The position numbers were made by a program, and so were the translations under genes. A stretch of DNA of 64,000 nucleotides from Egibacteraceae bacterium. Lineage in GTDB: Bacteria > Actinomycetota > Nitriliruptoria > Euzebyales > Egibacteraceae. This document shows, one piece after another, positions 41,501 to 49,622 of the stretch (its first letter is position 1; each line of letters begins with the position of its first letter). A model generated the notes under the pieces. That model was not told the DNA's origin. It ran no database searches and saw only the letters and a list, made by a program, of their open reading frames with translations. Location: the NCBI GenBank assembly GCA_030447925.1, contig JAUJNX010000012.1:1-64000 (forward strand). The letters run 5' to 3'.

Positions 41501-41818
41501 CACGCGGCGAAGGGGCTGGAGTTCGCGGTGGTCCTGGTGGTCGGCTGCGAGGACGGCCTGCTGCCGCTGCGCCGCGGCGGCGCGGTCGACGTGGACGAGG
41601 AGCGCCGCCTGTTCTTCGTGGGCATGACCCGGGCGCGCTCGCGCCTGGTGCTGAGCGGCGCCCGCCGCCGCGCCCGTCACGGCGTCCTCGTCGACCCGGT
41701 CCCCACGCCGTTCCTCGACGCGATCGACCCCGCCCTGCTGCAGCACACGACCCGGGCGGCGGCGCGCGCCCGGCACCGGCGCCCGGGCGCGGCACAGTTG
41801 GAACTGCTCCCGAAGTAG
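38513..41818 (+). CDS. Fusion of a PHP endonuclease Q-like domain with a UvrD/PcrA-type helicase
   Basis: The 1101-residue protein has two parts. Residues 1-390 hold a PHP domain (VDLHVHSRYSRATSRDG, LSVEISTIYKRDGR, LVSNSDAHSPSALGREA), a cysteine cluster (RCDVRW, CPGCGRP) and the helical segment GVLSRVEALADR, as in endonuclease Q, which nicks DNA at deaminated bases. After a Pro/Ala-rich linker (about 420-525) comes a superfamily 1 helicase: Walker A AGPGTGKTRTLTHRL, DEYQDVDALQYRLL, GDPDQAIYAFRGGDVGFF, LTLHAAKGLEFAVVLVVG and FVGMTRARSRLVL. It likely couples damage incision to strand removal. The GTG start is eight bases after TAGTCT, with TTGCTG 16 bases further up, and has no Shine-Dalgarno. 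Confidence 0.9.
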   Translation: MAIVDLHVHSRYSRATSRDGDLEHLAWWGARKGIALLGTGDVTHPAWFAEVADRLVPAEDGLYRLRPDLERDVSATLPASCRAPVRFLLSVEISTIYKRDGRTRKVHHLCYFPDLDAVRRFNATLGGIGNIASDGRPILGLDSRDLLEITLESGPGAYLVPAHVWTPWFAVLGSMSGFDAVADCYADLAGHVFAVETGLSSDPAMNWRVSGLDRYRLVSNSDAHSPSALGREATVLDVGDLDYWSVRRALETGEGFAGTLEFFPEEGKYHLDGHRRCDVRWDPADTRRHDARCPGCGRPVTVGVLSRVEALADRAEGHVPAGAPGFRSLVQLPQVVGEVLGVGSKSKAVARVVEDLVERLGPELAILQDVPPAEIAAVLPGPLAEAVTRLRAGQVHRDAGYDGEYGTIRLFAPAELSAPAAPSLFPLDDAAPAAPAPGAAEPSAAAEPAELAEPAELAAPAGPAAATAPATATRAPAAGHGDRLPGFELPAPAPPAAPAPPAAPAPPAAPAPAPPATPAPAGVLAGLDPEQREAAGAPGPLLIVAGPGTGKTRTLTHRLAHLVTERGVGPESCLAVTFTRRACDELRDRLDDLVPGGAAARITVATFHGLGLRIVRDHHEALGLPADVRVADEAERLVLAREAATRAAPTDRALLEAISAAKRTGDDAVDPGVVARYGAALRANGLVDVDDLAVLPVRLLERDPALAQVLRDRWPHLVVDEYQDVDALQYRLLRALAPPDGDICAIGDPDQAIYAFRGGDVGFFLRFAEDFPAARTVTLTRNHRSSPAIVRAALQAVAPGSLVPGRRLDPVRTTGAPHVVVHRAATERAEAEFVVETVERALGGSSHFAIDSGRSDGGADGDVAFADIAVLARTSAQLEPLAEALDRAGMPYQRRTHDRLADRPEVAALLAALPRPRGRPDGVPVLDRLRAAAVALAAPPAADPVAPADLARAVELVAPLARRCGDDLDRFLAEVALGAEVDTLDPRADRIALLTLHAAKGLEFAVVLVVGCEDGLLPLRRGGAVDVDEERRLFFVGMTRARSRLVLSGARRRARHGVLVDPVPTPFLDAIDPALLQHTTRAAARARHRRPGAAQLELLPK
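39850..40070 (+). repeat. Coding tandem repeats in the Pro/Ala linker
   Basis: Two 18-base units, GAGCCCGCCGAGCTCGCC, lie near 39850-39890, and about three copies of GCGCCGCCCGCCGCCCCC lie near 40006-40060. They encode the AEPAELAEPAEL and APAPPAAPAPPAAP linker between the endonuclease and helicase domains. In-frame unit changes would only alter linker length. Confidence 0.7.
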
Positions 41819-41874
41819 GACCGCGGTGCCCACGGTGACCGGACGACCGCAGAGCGCGAGGTAGTCTCTCATCT

Positions 41875-43191
41875 GTGACGCGCCTCACCGACGCCACCAC
41901 GCGAGCGTTCCACCGCCACCTGGCGGACGCCCAGCGCGACGCCCGCCTCCCCTCGCTGTCCGCCGCGGTCTGGCAGCGCGGCGAGGAGGTCGCGGTCCAC
42001 CGCGCGGGCGACCCCGAGCCCGGCCCCGCCACCCAGTACCGGATCGGGTCCATCACCAAGCCGTTCAACGCGATCCTCGTGCTGCAGCTGCGCGACGAGG
42101 GCCGGCTGTGCCTGGACGACCCGCTCGACGACCACCTGCCGGGGACCCCGGTCGGCGACGTCACCATCGGCGACCTGCTCGCCCACCGCTCCGGCCTGCG
42201 CCGCGAGCCGCCGGGTGAGTTCTGGGAGGCGACGCCCGGCTCCTCGAGCGGGGCGCTGGTCGCGGGGCTCGGCAAGGAGGACGTGTCCCCGCGGGCCCGG
42301 GGGGTCGGCCACTACTCCAACCTGGGGTTCGCGCTGCTGGGGCTGGTGGTCGCGCGCCTGCGCGACCTGCCGTGGGCCGAGGCGCTCGACCGCCACGTGC
42401 TGCGCCCGCTGGAGCTGCGCGACACCACCTACCTCCCCCGCGAGCCGCACGCCCGCGGCCTGCGCGTCGACCCGCTGACCCAGGCCGCGATCCCCGAACC
42501 CGCGCCCGACACCGGGGCGATGGCACCCGCCGGGCAGCTGTGGAGCACGCCGGGCGACCTCGGCCGCTTCGGGTCGTTCCTCGCCGACCCGGTGGCCGAG
42601 GTGCTGGCGCCCGCCACGGTGGAGGAGATGTGCCGGCCCTCCGTGGTGCTCGACCCCGACGGGTGGACGGCCGCCCACGGGCTGGGCCTGCAGCTGTTCC
42701 GCCGCGGCGAGCTGGTCACCGTCGGCCACGGCGGGTCGATGCCGGGGTTCCTGGCGGGCCTGGCGGTGCACCGCGCGAGCGGCGTGGTGGCGTCGTTCTG
42801 CACCAACGCCTGGCAGCCCGGGCTGCGGGCGCCGCTGTCGCTGGACCTGGTGGACCTGGTCGTCGGCGACCTCGCGGGCGACGCGGCGCCGTGGGCGGCG
42901 CAGGCCGCGCCCGCCGAGCTCCGCGAGCTGCTGGGCGTGTGGTGGTGGCGCGGGATCCAGCACCTGCTCCACGTCCGCGACGGCGCGCTGCACCTGCGCC
43001 GGGCCGCCGACACCCGCGGCGCCGGCGCGACCCGCTGGGAGCCCGAGGGCCCCGACCGCTTCGTGGGCGTGAGCGGTCCGGATCTCGGCGAGCGCCTCGA
43101 GGTCGTCCGGACCCCCGCCGGCGAGGTCGCGCACCTGGTCGCCGGCGGCTGGCGCTACACCCGCGATCCCGACGATCCCGCCACCGTCTGA
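41875..43191 (+). CDS. Serine hydrolase of the beta-lactamase/class C family
   Basis: The 438-residue protein carries the penicillin-recognising motifs: SxxK in YRIGSITKPFNAILVL, YxN in GVGHYSNLGFALLGLV and the HGG triad in VTVGHGGSMPGFLAGL. Such proteins act as esterases, D-aminopeptidases or beta-lactamases. No signal peptide is visible, so it is probably cytosolic and more likely an esterase or peptidase. A C-terminal beta-rich domain (about 330-438) resembles the lipocalin-like DUF3471-type tail of many members. The GTG is seven bases after TAGTCT without a Shine-Dalgarno. Its 3' end overlaps the convergent HxlR gene by 37 bases. Confidence 0.85.
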   Translation: MTRLTDATTRAFHRHLADAQRDARLPSLSAAVWQRGEEVAVHRAGDPEPGPATQYRIGSITKPFNAILVLQLRDEGRLCLDDPLDDHLPGTPVGDVTIGDLLAHRSGLRREPPGEFWEATPGSSSGALVAGLGKEDVSPRARGVGHYSNLGFALLGLVVARLRDLPWAEALDRHVLRPLELRDTTYLPREPHARGLRVDPLTQAAIPEPAPDTGAMAPAGQLWSTPGDLGRFGSFLADPVAEVLAPATVEEMCRPSVVLDPDGWTAAHGLGLQLFRRGELVTVGHGGSMPGFLAGLAVHRASGVVASFCTNAWQPGLRAPLSLDLVDLVVGDLAGDAAPWAAQAAPAELRELLGVWWWRGIQHLLHVRDGALHLRRAADTRGAGATRWEPEGPDRFVGVSGPDLGERLEVVRTPAGEVAHLVAGGWRYTRDPDDPATV

Positions 43192-43646
43192 GCCCGCCGG
43201 GCGCCCGGCCCGGGTCGGGGGACGACGTCGCGCAGGGCGGCGACCTCGTGGCCCGCCTCGCAGCGCAGGGCGATGCGGACGTCGGCGCCGCAGTCGCGGT
43301 GCGCGGCCCGCAGCGCCGGCCCGTCCGGCGCGGGCAGGTGCCGGTCGCCCCAGGCGAGCATGGCAATGAGGATCGGGTACAGGTCGAAGCCCCGGTCGGT
43401 GAGCCGGTACTCGTGGCGGGGGCGCTGGCCCGGCTCCCGGTAGGGCTCGCGGCGCAGGATCCCCCGGTCGACCAGCGACGCCAGGCGCTCGGACAGGACC
43501 TGGCGCGGCGCGCCGGTCGCCACGCGCACGTCGTCGAACCGCCGGACGCCGCGGAAGACCTCGCGCAGGATCAGGAACGTCCACTTCTCGCCGACCACGT
43601 CGAGGGTGCGGGCGATGCTGCAGGCAGCGGCGTCGGTGGGGTCCAT
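43155..43646 (-). CDS. HxlR-family transcriptional regulator
   Basis: The 163-residue protein has the HxlR winged helix: CSIARTLDVVGEKWTFLILR, REVFRGVRRFDDVRVATGAP, RQVLSERLASLVDRGILRRE and YRLTDRGFDLYPILIAMLAW. A C-terminal zinc-ribbon-like tail follows (HRDCGADVRIALRCEAGHEV). It is divergent from a PaaI-type thioesterase, with a palindromic operator in the shared 55-base region, so it probably controls that gene and itself. The ATG lies six bases after the -10 box TAGCCT, with no Shine-Dalgarno. Its tail resembles the orphan fragment at 10273. Confidence 0.9.
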   Translation of the reverse strand: MDPTDAAACSIARTLDVVGEKWTFLILREVFRGVRRFDDVRVATGAPRQVLSERLASLVDRGILRREPYREPGQRPRHEYRLTDRGFDLYPILIAMLAWGDRHLPAPDGPALRAAHRDCGADVRIALRCEAGHEVAALRDVVPRPGPGARRAQTVAGSSGSRV

Positions 43647-43652
43647 CCGCCG

Positions 43653-43681
43653 AGGCTAGGTCTGCTTGACAGACCCATCAA
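43653..43681 (-). promoter_or_regulatory. hxlR promoter with an operator palindrome filling the spacer
   Basis: On the minus strand TTGATG (43681-43676) is the -35, TAGCCT (43658-43653) the -10, and the 17 bases between them are GGTCTG-TCAAG-CAGACC, a perfect inverted repeat (43659-43675). The start codon follows the -10 by six bases. A regulator bound there would block RNA polymerase, which fits autorepression and control of the divergent thioesterase gene. Confidence 0.65.
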
Positions 43682-43701
43682 CCGCGGGAACCCTTGGGTC
43701 C

Positions 43702-44217
43702 ATGGAGCAGACCCAGATCCCCGGCGCCGGCAGGACCCGCACCCACACCTGGTCCGACCCGCTCGCCAGCGCGGCGGCCGTGCCGACCAGAAGCGGCCTG
43801 GACTTCCTGCGTGCCATGGGGGAGGGCGGGATCGCCCTCCCCCCGGTCATGTCCACGCTGGCGATCGAGCCGGTTGAGGTCGAGGAGGGGCGCATCGTCT
43901 TCGCCCTGCAGCCCGCGGAGTTCCACTACAACCCGATCGGCACCGTCCACGGCGGCGTGCTCGCCACGCTCCTGGACTCCGCCACCGGCTGCGCGGTCCA
44001 CTCGACCCTGCCGGCCGGCACGGGCTACACGTCGCTGGACCTGTCGACCCGCTTCCTGCGCCCCGCGACGGTCGCGTCCGGCCGGCTCACCTGCACGGGG
44101 ACGGTGGTGTCGCGCGGCACCCGCACCGCCATGGCCGAGGCCCGCATCACCGACCCCCGCGACCGCCTCCTCGCCCACGCCACCTCCACCTGCCTGCTGT
44201 TCCCCCTGACCGGCTGA
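43702..44217 (+). CDS. PaaI-type hotdog-fold thioesterase
   Basis: The 171-residue protein has the hotdog thioesterase signature: FHYNPIGTVHGGVLATLLDS with the HGG motif, ATGCAVHSTLPAGTGYTSLD, LSTRFLRPATVASGRLTCTG and TRTAMAEARITDPRDRLLAH. It would hydrolyse acyl- or aryl-CoA esters. The ATG at 43702 lacks a clear ribosome binding site. It is divergent from the HxlR regulator and probably under its control, a pairing that suggests detoxification or aryl-CoA turnover. Confidence 0.87.
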   Translation: MEQTQIPGAGRTRTHTWSDPLASAAAVPTRSGLDFLRAMGEGGIALPPVMSTLAIEPVEVEEGRIVFALQPAEFHYNPIGTVHGGVLATLLDSATGCAVHSTLPAGTGYTSLDLSTRFLRPATVASGRLTCTGTVVSRGTRTAMAEARITDPRDRLLAHATSTCLLFPLTG

Positions 44218-44226
44218 GCCGCCGGT

Positions 44227-44925
44227 TCAGCGGCGCGCCGACCGGCGCGCCACCGCCACGGCCGGCGCGTGAGCGGTGACGGCCACGCGCAGGGCCAGGA
44301 GCGCGGCGACGCCCAGGGCCAGGGCCGCCACCGGCGCCGCCTGCCCGTCGAAGGGCGCGGGTGCCGTGCCACCCGCCCCGGCGTCGACCCGGCTGGGGAC
44401 GCGGATGCCGTTGCCGGCCGCCCGCCCGCTGCTCGGGGTGCCGCGGCTCGGCAGGTCCTCGCAGGCCACCCCGTCGTCGTCATTGCCGTCGAGCTGGTTC
44501 GGGTCGTCGGCGTCGCGCGCCAGCTCGGCCTGCGCGTCCTCCTGGTAGGAGAAGTCCGAGCAGTTGAGGAGGTCCTGGGCCGCAGCCTGCGCGGCGACGG
44601 GCTGCTCTTCGACGGGCTCCTCGGCGACCGGCTCCTCGGCGACCGGCTCCTCGGCGACCGGCTGCTCCGCGGCGGGCTGCTCGGCGACCGGCGCCTCGGT
44701 GGCGGGCGGCGGCGGCAGCACCGACCCGCCGCCCGGGAGCGACTCGCACGCGATCCCGTCGCCGTCGCCGTCGAGCCCGTTCGGGTCGCTCGGATACGCC
44801 TCCAGGACCGCCTGCGCCTCCGCCTGCGAGGCGAAGGCGCTGCAGTCCAGGTCCTGGGCCAGCGCGGTCGCGGGCAGGAGCAGCAGGGCGGCGAGCAGGG
44901 CGGTGACGAACGCGGTCGTCCTCAT
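44227..44925 (-). CDS. Exported protein with two Excalibur calcium-binding domains
   Basis: The 232-residue protein begins with a signal peptide (MRTTAFVTALLAALLLLPATALAQ) cut here for display as MRTTAFVTALLAALLLLP, ending in an ALA site. Two Excalibur domains follow: SQAEAQAVLEAYPSDPNGLD with DGDGDGIACESL, and YQEDAQAELARDADDPNQLD with GNDDDGVACEDL. Each has paired cysteines and the DxDxDG calcium loop. Between them lies an EEPVAEEPVAEEPVEEQP linker made of 15-base repeats. A C-terminal hydrophobic helix (VAALALGVAALLALRVAVTA) followed by Arg residues anchors it to the membrane. It is likely a surface protein; the role is unknown. Confidence 0.85.
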   Translation of the reverse strand: MRTTAFVTALLAALLLLPATALAQDLDCSAFASQAEAQAVLEAYPSDPNGLDGDGDGIACESLPGGGSVLPPPPATEAPVAEQPAAEQPVAEEPVAEEPVAEEPVEEQPVAAQAAAQDLLNCSDFSYQEDAQAELARDADDPNQLDGNDDDGVACEDLPSRGTPSSGRAAGNGIRVPSRVDAGAGGTAPAPFDGQAAPVAALALGVAALLALRVAVTAHAPAVAVARRSARR

Positions 44926-45074
44926 CGGCGGAACCCCTCGTGTCGATCGTCTGGATCGTGCGGACCCAGCGAGGACGCGGTGACGTTCGCCGACGTTCTG
45001 GCGCGGCACCCGCTATGAGAGCATCCTCACGCGGGGCCGGTATCGTCGGACCAGGGTGTTACGGGCGACCCTTG

Positions 45075-45515
45075 TCAACCATCGTGGAGCAGCGCGTCGG
45101 CGACCAGCCCGGTCACCAGCGCGTAGACCGCCTTGTGGCCGACGTCGATCAGCAGCTCCCGGCGGGGCCACGTCCACGGGGGGCTGCCCACCCCCAGCCC
45201 GTTCTCCAGGGACTGGTCGACGGCCAGCCGGAAGCCGGTGTGCAGGAGGGAGGCGCCCGGACCCCGCAGCCCGCGCTGGGCCATCAGGCCGCGCACGGCG
45301 CCGACCAGGATGCCGGTCCCGTAGTGCATCGCCCAGTTGCGCGCGACGGTCTGCCGGGTGCGGGTGGTGTCGTCGCCCAGCAGCGCGGACAGCGTCCGCG
45401 CCGGCATGTAGGAGTCCGCCCGTCCGGTGAGGGCCTGCTCGGCCTTCTCCCCGGCGGTCATGACCGCCGCCCCGACCGCCCCGGCCACCAACCCGGCCAC
45501 CACCCCGTTCAGCAT
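45075..45515 (-). CDS. Hypothetical membrane protein
   Basis: The 146-residue protein starts with a glycine-rich hydrophobic segment (LNGVVAGLVAGAVGAAVMTA), then EKAEQALTGRADSYMPARTL, a second apolar stretch around WAMHYGTGILVGAVRGLMAQ and a final one (VGHKAVYALVTGLVADALL). It resembles small actinobacterial membrane proteins annotated only by domain-of-unknown-function names. The ATG at 45515 has no close Shine-Dalgarno. It is divergent from the P450 gene; the 66 bases between its stop and the next gene hold nothing I can identify. Confidence 0.65.
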   Translation of the reverse strand: MLNGVVAGLVAGAVGAAVMTAGEKAEQALTGRADSYMPARTLSALLGDDTTRTRQTVARNWAMHYGTGILVGAVRGLMAQRGLRGPGASLLHTGFRLAVDQSLENGLGVGSPPWTWPRRELLIDVGHKAVYALVTGLVADALLHDG

Positions 45516-45645
45516 GCCTGCCAGCTACCCGCTGGGACCACCCCGCAAGCCCCGCAACCGCGATCCCGCCGCCACCGCCCCGCCCGCGGACACCGCGTAC
45601 GGGCGGCCGTAGCGTTGCCCCCCCGGTGCGAGGTGGAGGCAGGCG

Positions 45646-46845
45646 ATGCACAACCCGTTCGACGAGGCCGTGCGGTTCGATCCCCACCCGGTCTACGCGC
45701 GGATGCGCGCCGACGCGCCGGCCCAGCGCGTCCCCCTGCCGGGCGGCCGGGGCCTGTGGCTGGTCACCCGCTACGTCGACGTCGAGCGCGCGCTGCGTGA
45801 TCCGCGCCTGGGCAAGGACGGGCGCCGGGCCTTCGCGCCCGAGGAGCTGCCCCCGCTGCCCGACGCCGCGCGCCCGCTGGTCGAGCACATGCTCTCGCAG
45901 GACCCCCCGGACCACACCCGCCTGCGGGCGCTGGTGTCCCAGGCGTTCACGCCCCGCCTGATCGAGGGCCGCCGCGACCGCATCCAGGCCATCGCCGACG
46001 ACCTGCTCGACGCCGTCGCGCCGCGAGGGGCGATGGACCTGCTCGACGACTACGCCTTCCCGCTGCCGATCCGGGTGATCACCCACCTGCTCGGGGTGCC
46101 GGAGGAGGACGCCGACCGCTTCCGTGTCTGGTCGTCGGCGGTGGTGTCGATCGAGCTCGCGACCCTGGGAATGGGCATCGCGCAGGACAAGCTCGCCGCG
46201 ATGGGCGAGTTCCGCGACTACCTGCTGGCGCTGTTCGACCGCAAGCGCCGCGCGCCCGGCGACGACCTCGTCACCGGCCTGGTGCGCGCGGAGGACGAGC
46301 GCGGCGCGCTGACCGAGGACGAGCTGGTGGCGATGGTCTTCCTGCTCCTGGTCGCCGGGCACGAGACCACGGTCAACCTGCTCGGCAACGGCGTGCTCGC
46401 GCTCCTGCGCCACCCCGACCAGCTCGCGCGGGTCCGCGACGACCCCGCCCTGGTCGGGCCGGCGGTCGAGGAGCTGCTGCGCTACGACGGGCCGGTCGAG
46501 ACCTCGACGATGCGCTACGCCCTGGAGGACGTGGAGCTCGCCGGCACGACCATCCCCAGGGGCGACGGGGTCCTGGTGGTCCTGGCCTCGGCCAACCGCG
46601 ACGCGGCCCAGTTCCCCGACCCCGACCGCCTGGACGTCACCCGGTCCGACAACCGCCACCTCGCGTTCGGCAAGGGCCCGCACTACTGCCTGGGCGCCCC
46701 GCTCGCGCGCATGGAGGCCACGATCGCCCTGACCACCCTCCTGCGCCGCCTCCCCACCCTCCGCCTGGCGGCCGACCCCGCCACCCTCCAGATCCGCCCC
46801 TCCTTCCTCATCCGCGGCCTCCAGTCCCTCCCCGTCGCCTGGTAG
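45646..46845 (+). CDS. Cytochrome P450 (CYP107-like bacterial class)
   Basis: The 399-residue protein has the P450 landmarks: DPPDHTRLRALVSQAFTPRL (helix C region), the I-helix oxygen motif LLVAGHETTVNLLGNGVLAL, the ExxR of helix K within EELLRYDGPVETSTMR, and the haem-binding loop FGKGPHYCLGAPLARMEA with the axial cysteine. It would hydroxylate a small molecule using electrons from a ferredoxin not encoded nearby. The ATG has GGTGGAGGC upstream. It ends three bases before the convergent STAND ATPase gene, so no terminator space exists. Confidence 0.92.
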   Translation: MHNPFDEAVRFDPHPVYARMRADAPAQRVPLPGGRGLWLVTRYVDVERALRDPRLGKDGRRAFAPEELPPLPDAARPLVEHMLSQDPPDHTRLRALVSQAFTPRLIEGRRDRIQAIADDLLDAVAPRGAMDLLDDYAFPLPIRVITHLLGVPEEDADRFRVWSSAVVSIELATLGMGIAQDKLAAMGEFRDYLLALFDRKRRAPGDDLVTGLVRAEDERGALTEDELVAMVFLLLVAGHETTVNLLGNGVLALLRHPDQLARVRDDPALVGPAVEELLRYDGPVETSTMRYALEDVELAGTTIPRGDGVLVVLASANRDAAQFPDPDRLDVTRSDNRHLAFGKGPHYCLGAPLARMEATIALTTLLRRLPTLRLAADPATLQIRPSFLIRGLQSLPVAW

Positions 46846-46848
46846 CCG

Positions 46849-49620
46849 TCAGAAGCGGCGGCTGAGGACCGCCTCGACGGTCTCGTCGATGGCGCTGGTC
46901 ACGGGTTCCAGCTCGTCGAGGAACCCCCCGGTCTCCAGGTCCACTGCGAGGGCCGCGAGCTCGTACCGGTAGACCGGCGGCGCGGCCACCCCCAGCCGTT
47001 CGCGCCCGGCGACGGTGGCGCCGTACAACCAGGCGGCGTGGTCCCACTCGGCCGCGCGGCCGGCCAGCAGGGCCAGCGACTCCAGCTCCTCCAGCTGGCG
47101 CCGGTGATCGTGCAGGTCCCGCCACACCGCCAGCGCGGCCCGGTGCTCGGCCTCCGCCTCGGTCAGGCGACCCCTCGCCGCCAGGTACCGGCCGCGGCTC
47201 CTGCGGATCTGCGCGCGCGCGGGCCCGCGGATCGAGGGGCGCTCCACGTCGAGGATCTTCAGCCAGCGGCCCGCGGCGTCCAGGTCCCCGCGGGCGACGG
47301 CGACCTTGGCCATCGCGGCGCGACCCAGGGCCACGCTGGTCTCCTCGTCGAGGCGGTCCATGGCCTGCATGGCCGCCTCGTAGCGCTGCGCCGCGCCCTC
47401 CTGGTCGTCGGACCGGTACGCGGCGTTCCCGAGGGCCAGCTGGACCAGGACGACGAGGTGGCGCGACCGGATCTCCTCGGCGATCTGCCGGGCCTCGTGC
47501 AGCCGCGCCTCCGCGGCGGAGAAGGCGTTCTCGTGCAGGTCCAACTCCCCGAGGGCGAGCAGCGCCCAGGCCAGCCCCCAGCGGTGGCCGGCGGTGCGCA
47601 TCGTCGCCTCCGCCCGCGCGTACCAGGTCCGGGCCTCCACCAGGTCACCGAGCGTCTCCTCCAGCTCGCCCAGGTAGATCTCCGCGATCCCCCCCGCCGA
47701 CGGGCGGGCGGCCCTGTCGGCGAGGGCGTGGCTGTCCAGGAGGAGCCGGCGCGCGGTTTCGGACGGCTCGCGCTGGTAGGCCTGGACGCCCAAGGTCCGC
47801 AGGGCGTAAGACCGGGCACGGTCATCGCGCAGCTCCTCAGCCAGCGCCAGCGCCTCCCCGGCCCGCTCCCTGGCATCGTGCATCTGACCCCTGGTCAACG
47901 CGAAGTCCGCCGCGATCGCCAGGGTCATCGCTCTCTCCGCGCAGGGGCTCCGGTCCCCCCGCAGCGCACGCTCGAGGTGCACCTCCGCCTCGCTGAGGTG
48001 CCCCCGGACGATCCAGAACTGCGCCAATGCATTGACGAGCCGGAGCCGCTCGTGGGCGGGCCCCGGATCGTCGAACTCGAGGGCGACGCGGAAGTTCTCG
48101 CGCTCCCGGTCCAGCCGGTCCAGCCAGCCCGGCTGGTCGTGCGCGTGGAGTCGCACGGTCGCCGCCTCCGCCAGGCTCAGTGACCACGCCCGATGCCGGG
48201 TCCTGGCCGTGCGCGTCTCGCCCGCCTCCTCCAGGCGGGCGAGCCCGAACAGCCGGGTGGTCTCCAGCAGGCGATAGCGCGCGCGCTCCCCCGCCTGGTC
48301 GGTCTCCACCAGCGAGGCGTCGACGAGCGCCTTCAGCAGCTCCAGCACCTCGCTGCCGTCGTCGGCACCCACCTCCTCGGCCGCGGCCAGGTCGAACCCA
48401 CCGCGGAAGACCGCGAGGCGGCGCAGGAGCGCGCGCTGGGCCGGCAGCAGCTGGGCGTGGCACGACCGGAGCGCCGCGTCCATGGTCGCGTGCCGCGCGA
48501 TCCTGTTGCTCCCGCCCTGTCCCCGCCAGCGCAGCTGGTCGGTGAGGCGGTCGCGGATCTGCTCGAGGCTCAGCACCCCGGCCTGGGCCGCGGCCAGCTC
48601 GATGGCGAACGGCATGCCGCCCACGCCGCGGCAGATGTCGGCGATGGCGCGCAGCTCGTCGGGCGTTCCGGCCAGGTCGGGTCGCCGGGTCCGCGCGCGC
48701 AGGAGGAACAGCTCCACCGCCTCGGAGGACCTGATCCCGTCCGGGTCCGGGGTGGCGTCCCGGGGGGGCAGGCTCAGTGCGGGCAGCCGGTAGACCTGCT
48801 CCCCCTCGACGTCCAGCAGGCGCTGGGAGGTGCAGAGCACCTTGAGCTGGGGGCAGGTCGCGAGCAGCGATTCCACCAGGGTCGCGCACGCCGGAGCCAC
48901 CTGCTCGCAGTTGTCGAGGACCAGCAGGACCCGCTCCGCCCGCAGCGCCGCCTTCAGGTGGTCCAGCGTGGAGACCTCGGCCTGCGTGGCGCTGGCCCCG
49001 AACTCGTTGAGCCCACCCTCCTGACGGCCCAGGGCGGCCGCGACCTCGCTGGGGACGAGCTCCTCGTCCTGCACGGGTCCGAGATCGACCAGGAAGGCCG
49101 GTTGGTCCCCGGACGACAGCCGCTGGACGAACTCAGCGACGAGCCGCGACTTCCCCGATCCGCCGGCCCCGCTGACTGTCACCAGTCGCTGCTCGTCGAC
49201 CAGGGTCCGCAGCTTGCGCAGCTCGCGCTCGCGCCCGACGAAGCGCGTCGGCGGCTGCGGGACCCCGAGGTTCCGGCGCGGCACCGGGGTGGGGGGCGGG
49301 GCCGGCACCGGCTCCGGCGGCCCGGTGGGAGACGGCTCCCCGCCGGTCAGTGCCGGGAGGGGCCTGGAGACGACCGGCGCGGGCGGCGAGGTCAGATTTA
49401 GGACGATATGGCCGTCGTCGACGAACCAGGTGCGCTCCCGCTCGGAACTGCCGTCGCGGAGCACCTGTGGCAGCGCGGGGTCATCGAGCAGTTGCCGCCA
49501 CATCGCGGCGGTCTCTTCGACCCCTGGGCCCTCGCGCGCGAGGAGCAGCTCGAGTGCCCGCGCCGCCTCGAGCATCCGGCTCCGGACATCCTGGTCGTCG
49601 TCGCGCTTGATCTCCGCCAC
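46849..49620 (-). CDS. STAND (NB-ARC-like) ATPase with TPR-like repeats, module 1
   Basis: The 923-residue protein follows an ECF-like sigma gene by two bases. Residues 1-75 form a region also found in the paralogue at 50415 (EETAAMWRQLLDDPALPQVL, then TWFVDDGHIVL). A Pro-rich linker leads to the ATPase: RFVGRERELRKLRTLV, the P-loop SGAGGSGKSRLVAEFV near 150 and the Walker B ERVLLVLDNCEQVAPAC near 240. It has a winged-helix part (LLRRLAVFRGGFDLAAAEEV) and then helical TPR-like repeats from about 490 to the end (for example GLAWALLALGELDLHENAFS). It has the AfsR/MalT-like signal-sensing architecture but no own DNA-binding domain, so it probably acts with the neighbouring sigma factor. Confidence 0.85.
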   Translation of the reverse strand: MAEIKRDDDQDVRSRMLEAARALELLLAREGPGVEETAAMWRQLLDDPALPQVLRDGSSERERTWFVDDGHIVLNLTSPPAPVVSRPLPALTGGEPSPTGPPEPVPAPPPTPVPRRNLGVPQPPTRFVGRERELRKLRTLVDEQRLVTVSGAGGSGKSRLVAEFVQRLSSGDQPAFLVDLGPVQDEELVPSEVAAALGRQEGGLNEFGASATQAEVSTLDHLKAALRAERVLLVLDNCEQVAPACATLVESLLATCPQLKVLCTSQRLLDVEGEQVYRLPALSLPPRDATPDPDGIRSSEAVELFLLRARTRRPDLAGTPDELRAIADICRGVGGMPFAIELAAAQAGVLSLEQIRDRLTDQLRWRGQGGSNRIARHATMDAALRSCHAQLLPAQRALLRRLAVFRGGFDLAAAEEVGADDGSEVLELLKALVDASLVETDQAGERARYRLLETTRLFGLARLEEAGETRTARTRHRAWSLSLAEAATVRLHAHDQPGWLDRLDRERENFRVALEFDDPGPAHERLRLVNALAQFWIVRGHLSEAEVHLERALRGDRSPCAERAMTLAIAADFALTRGQMHDARERAGEALALAEELRDDRARSYALRTLGVQAYQREPSETARRLLLDSHALADRAARPSAGGIAEIYLGELEETLGDLVEARTWYARAEATMRTAGHRWGLAWALLALGELDLHENAFSAAEARLHEARQIAEEIRSRHLVVLVQLALGNAAYRSDDQEGAAQRYEAAMQAMDRLDEETSVALGRAAMAKVAVARGDLDAAGRWLKILDVERPSIRGPARAQIRRSRGRYLAARGRLTEAEAEHRAALAVWRDLHDHRRQLEELESLALLAGRAAEWDHAAWLYGATVAGRERLGVAAPPVYRYELAALAVDLETGGFLDELEPVTSAIDETVEAVLSRRF

Positions 49621-49622
49621 GG

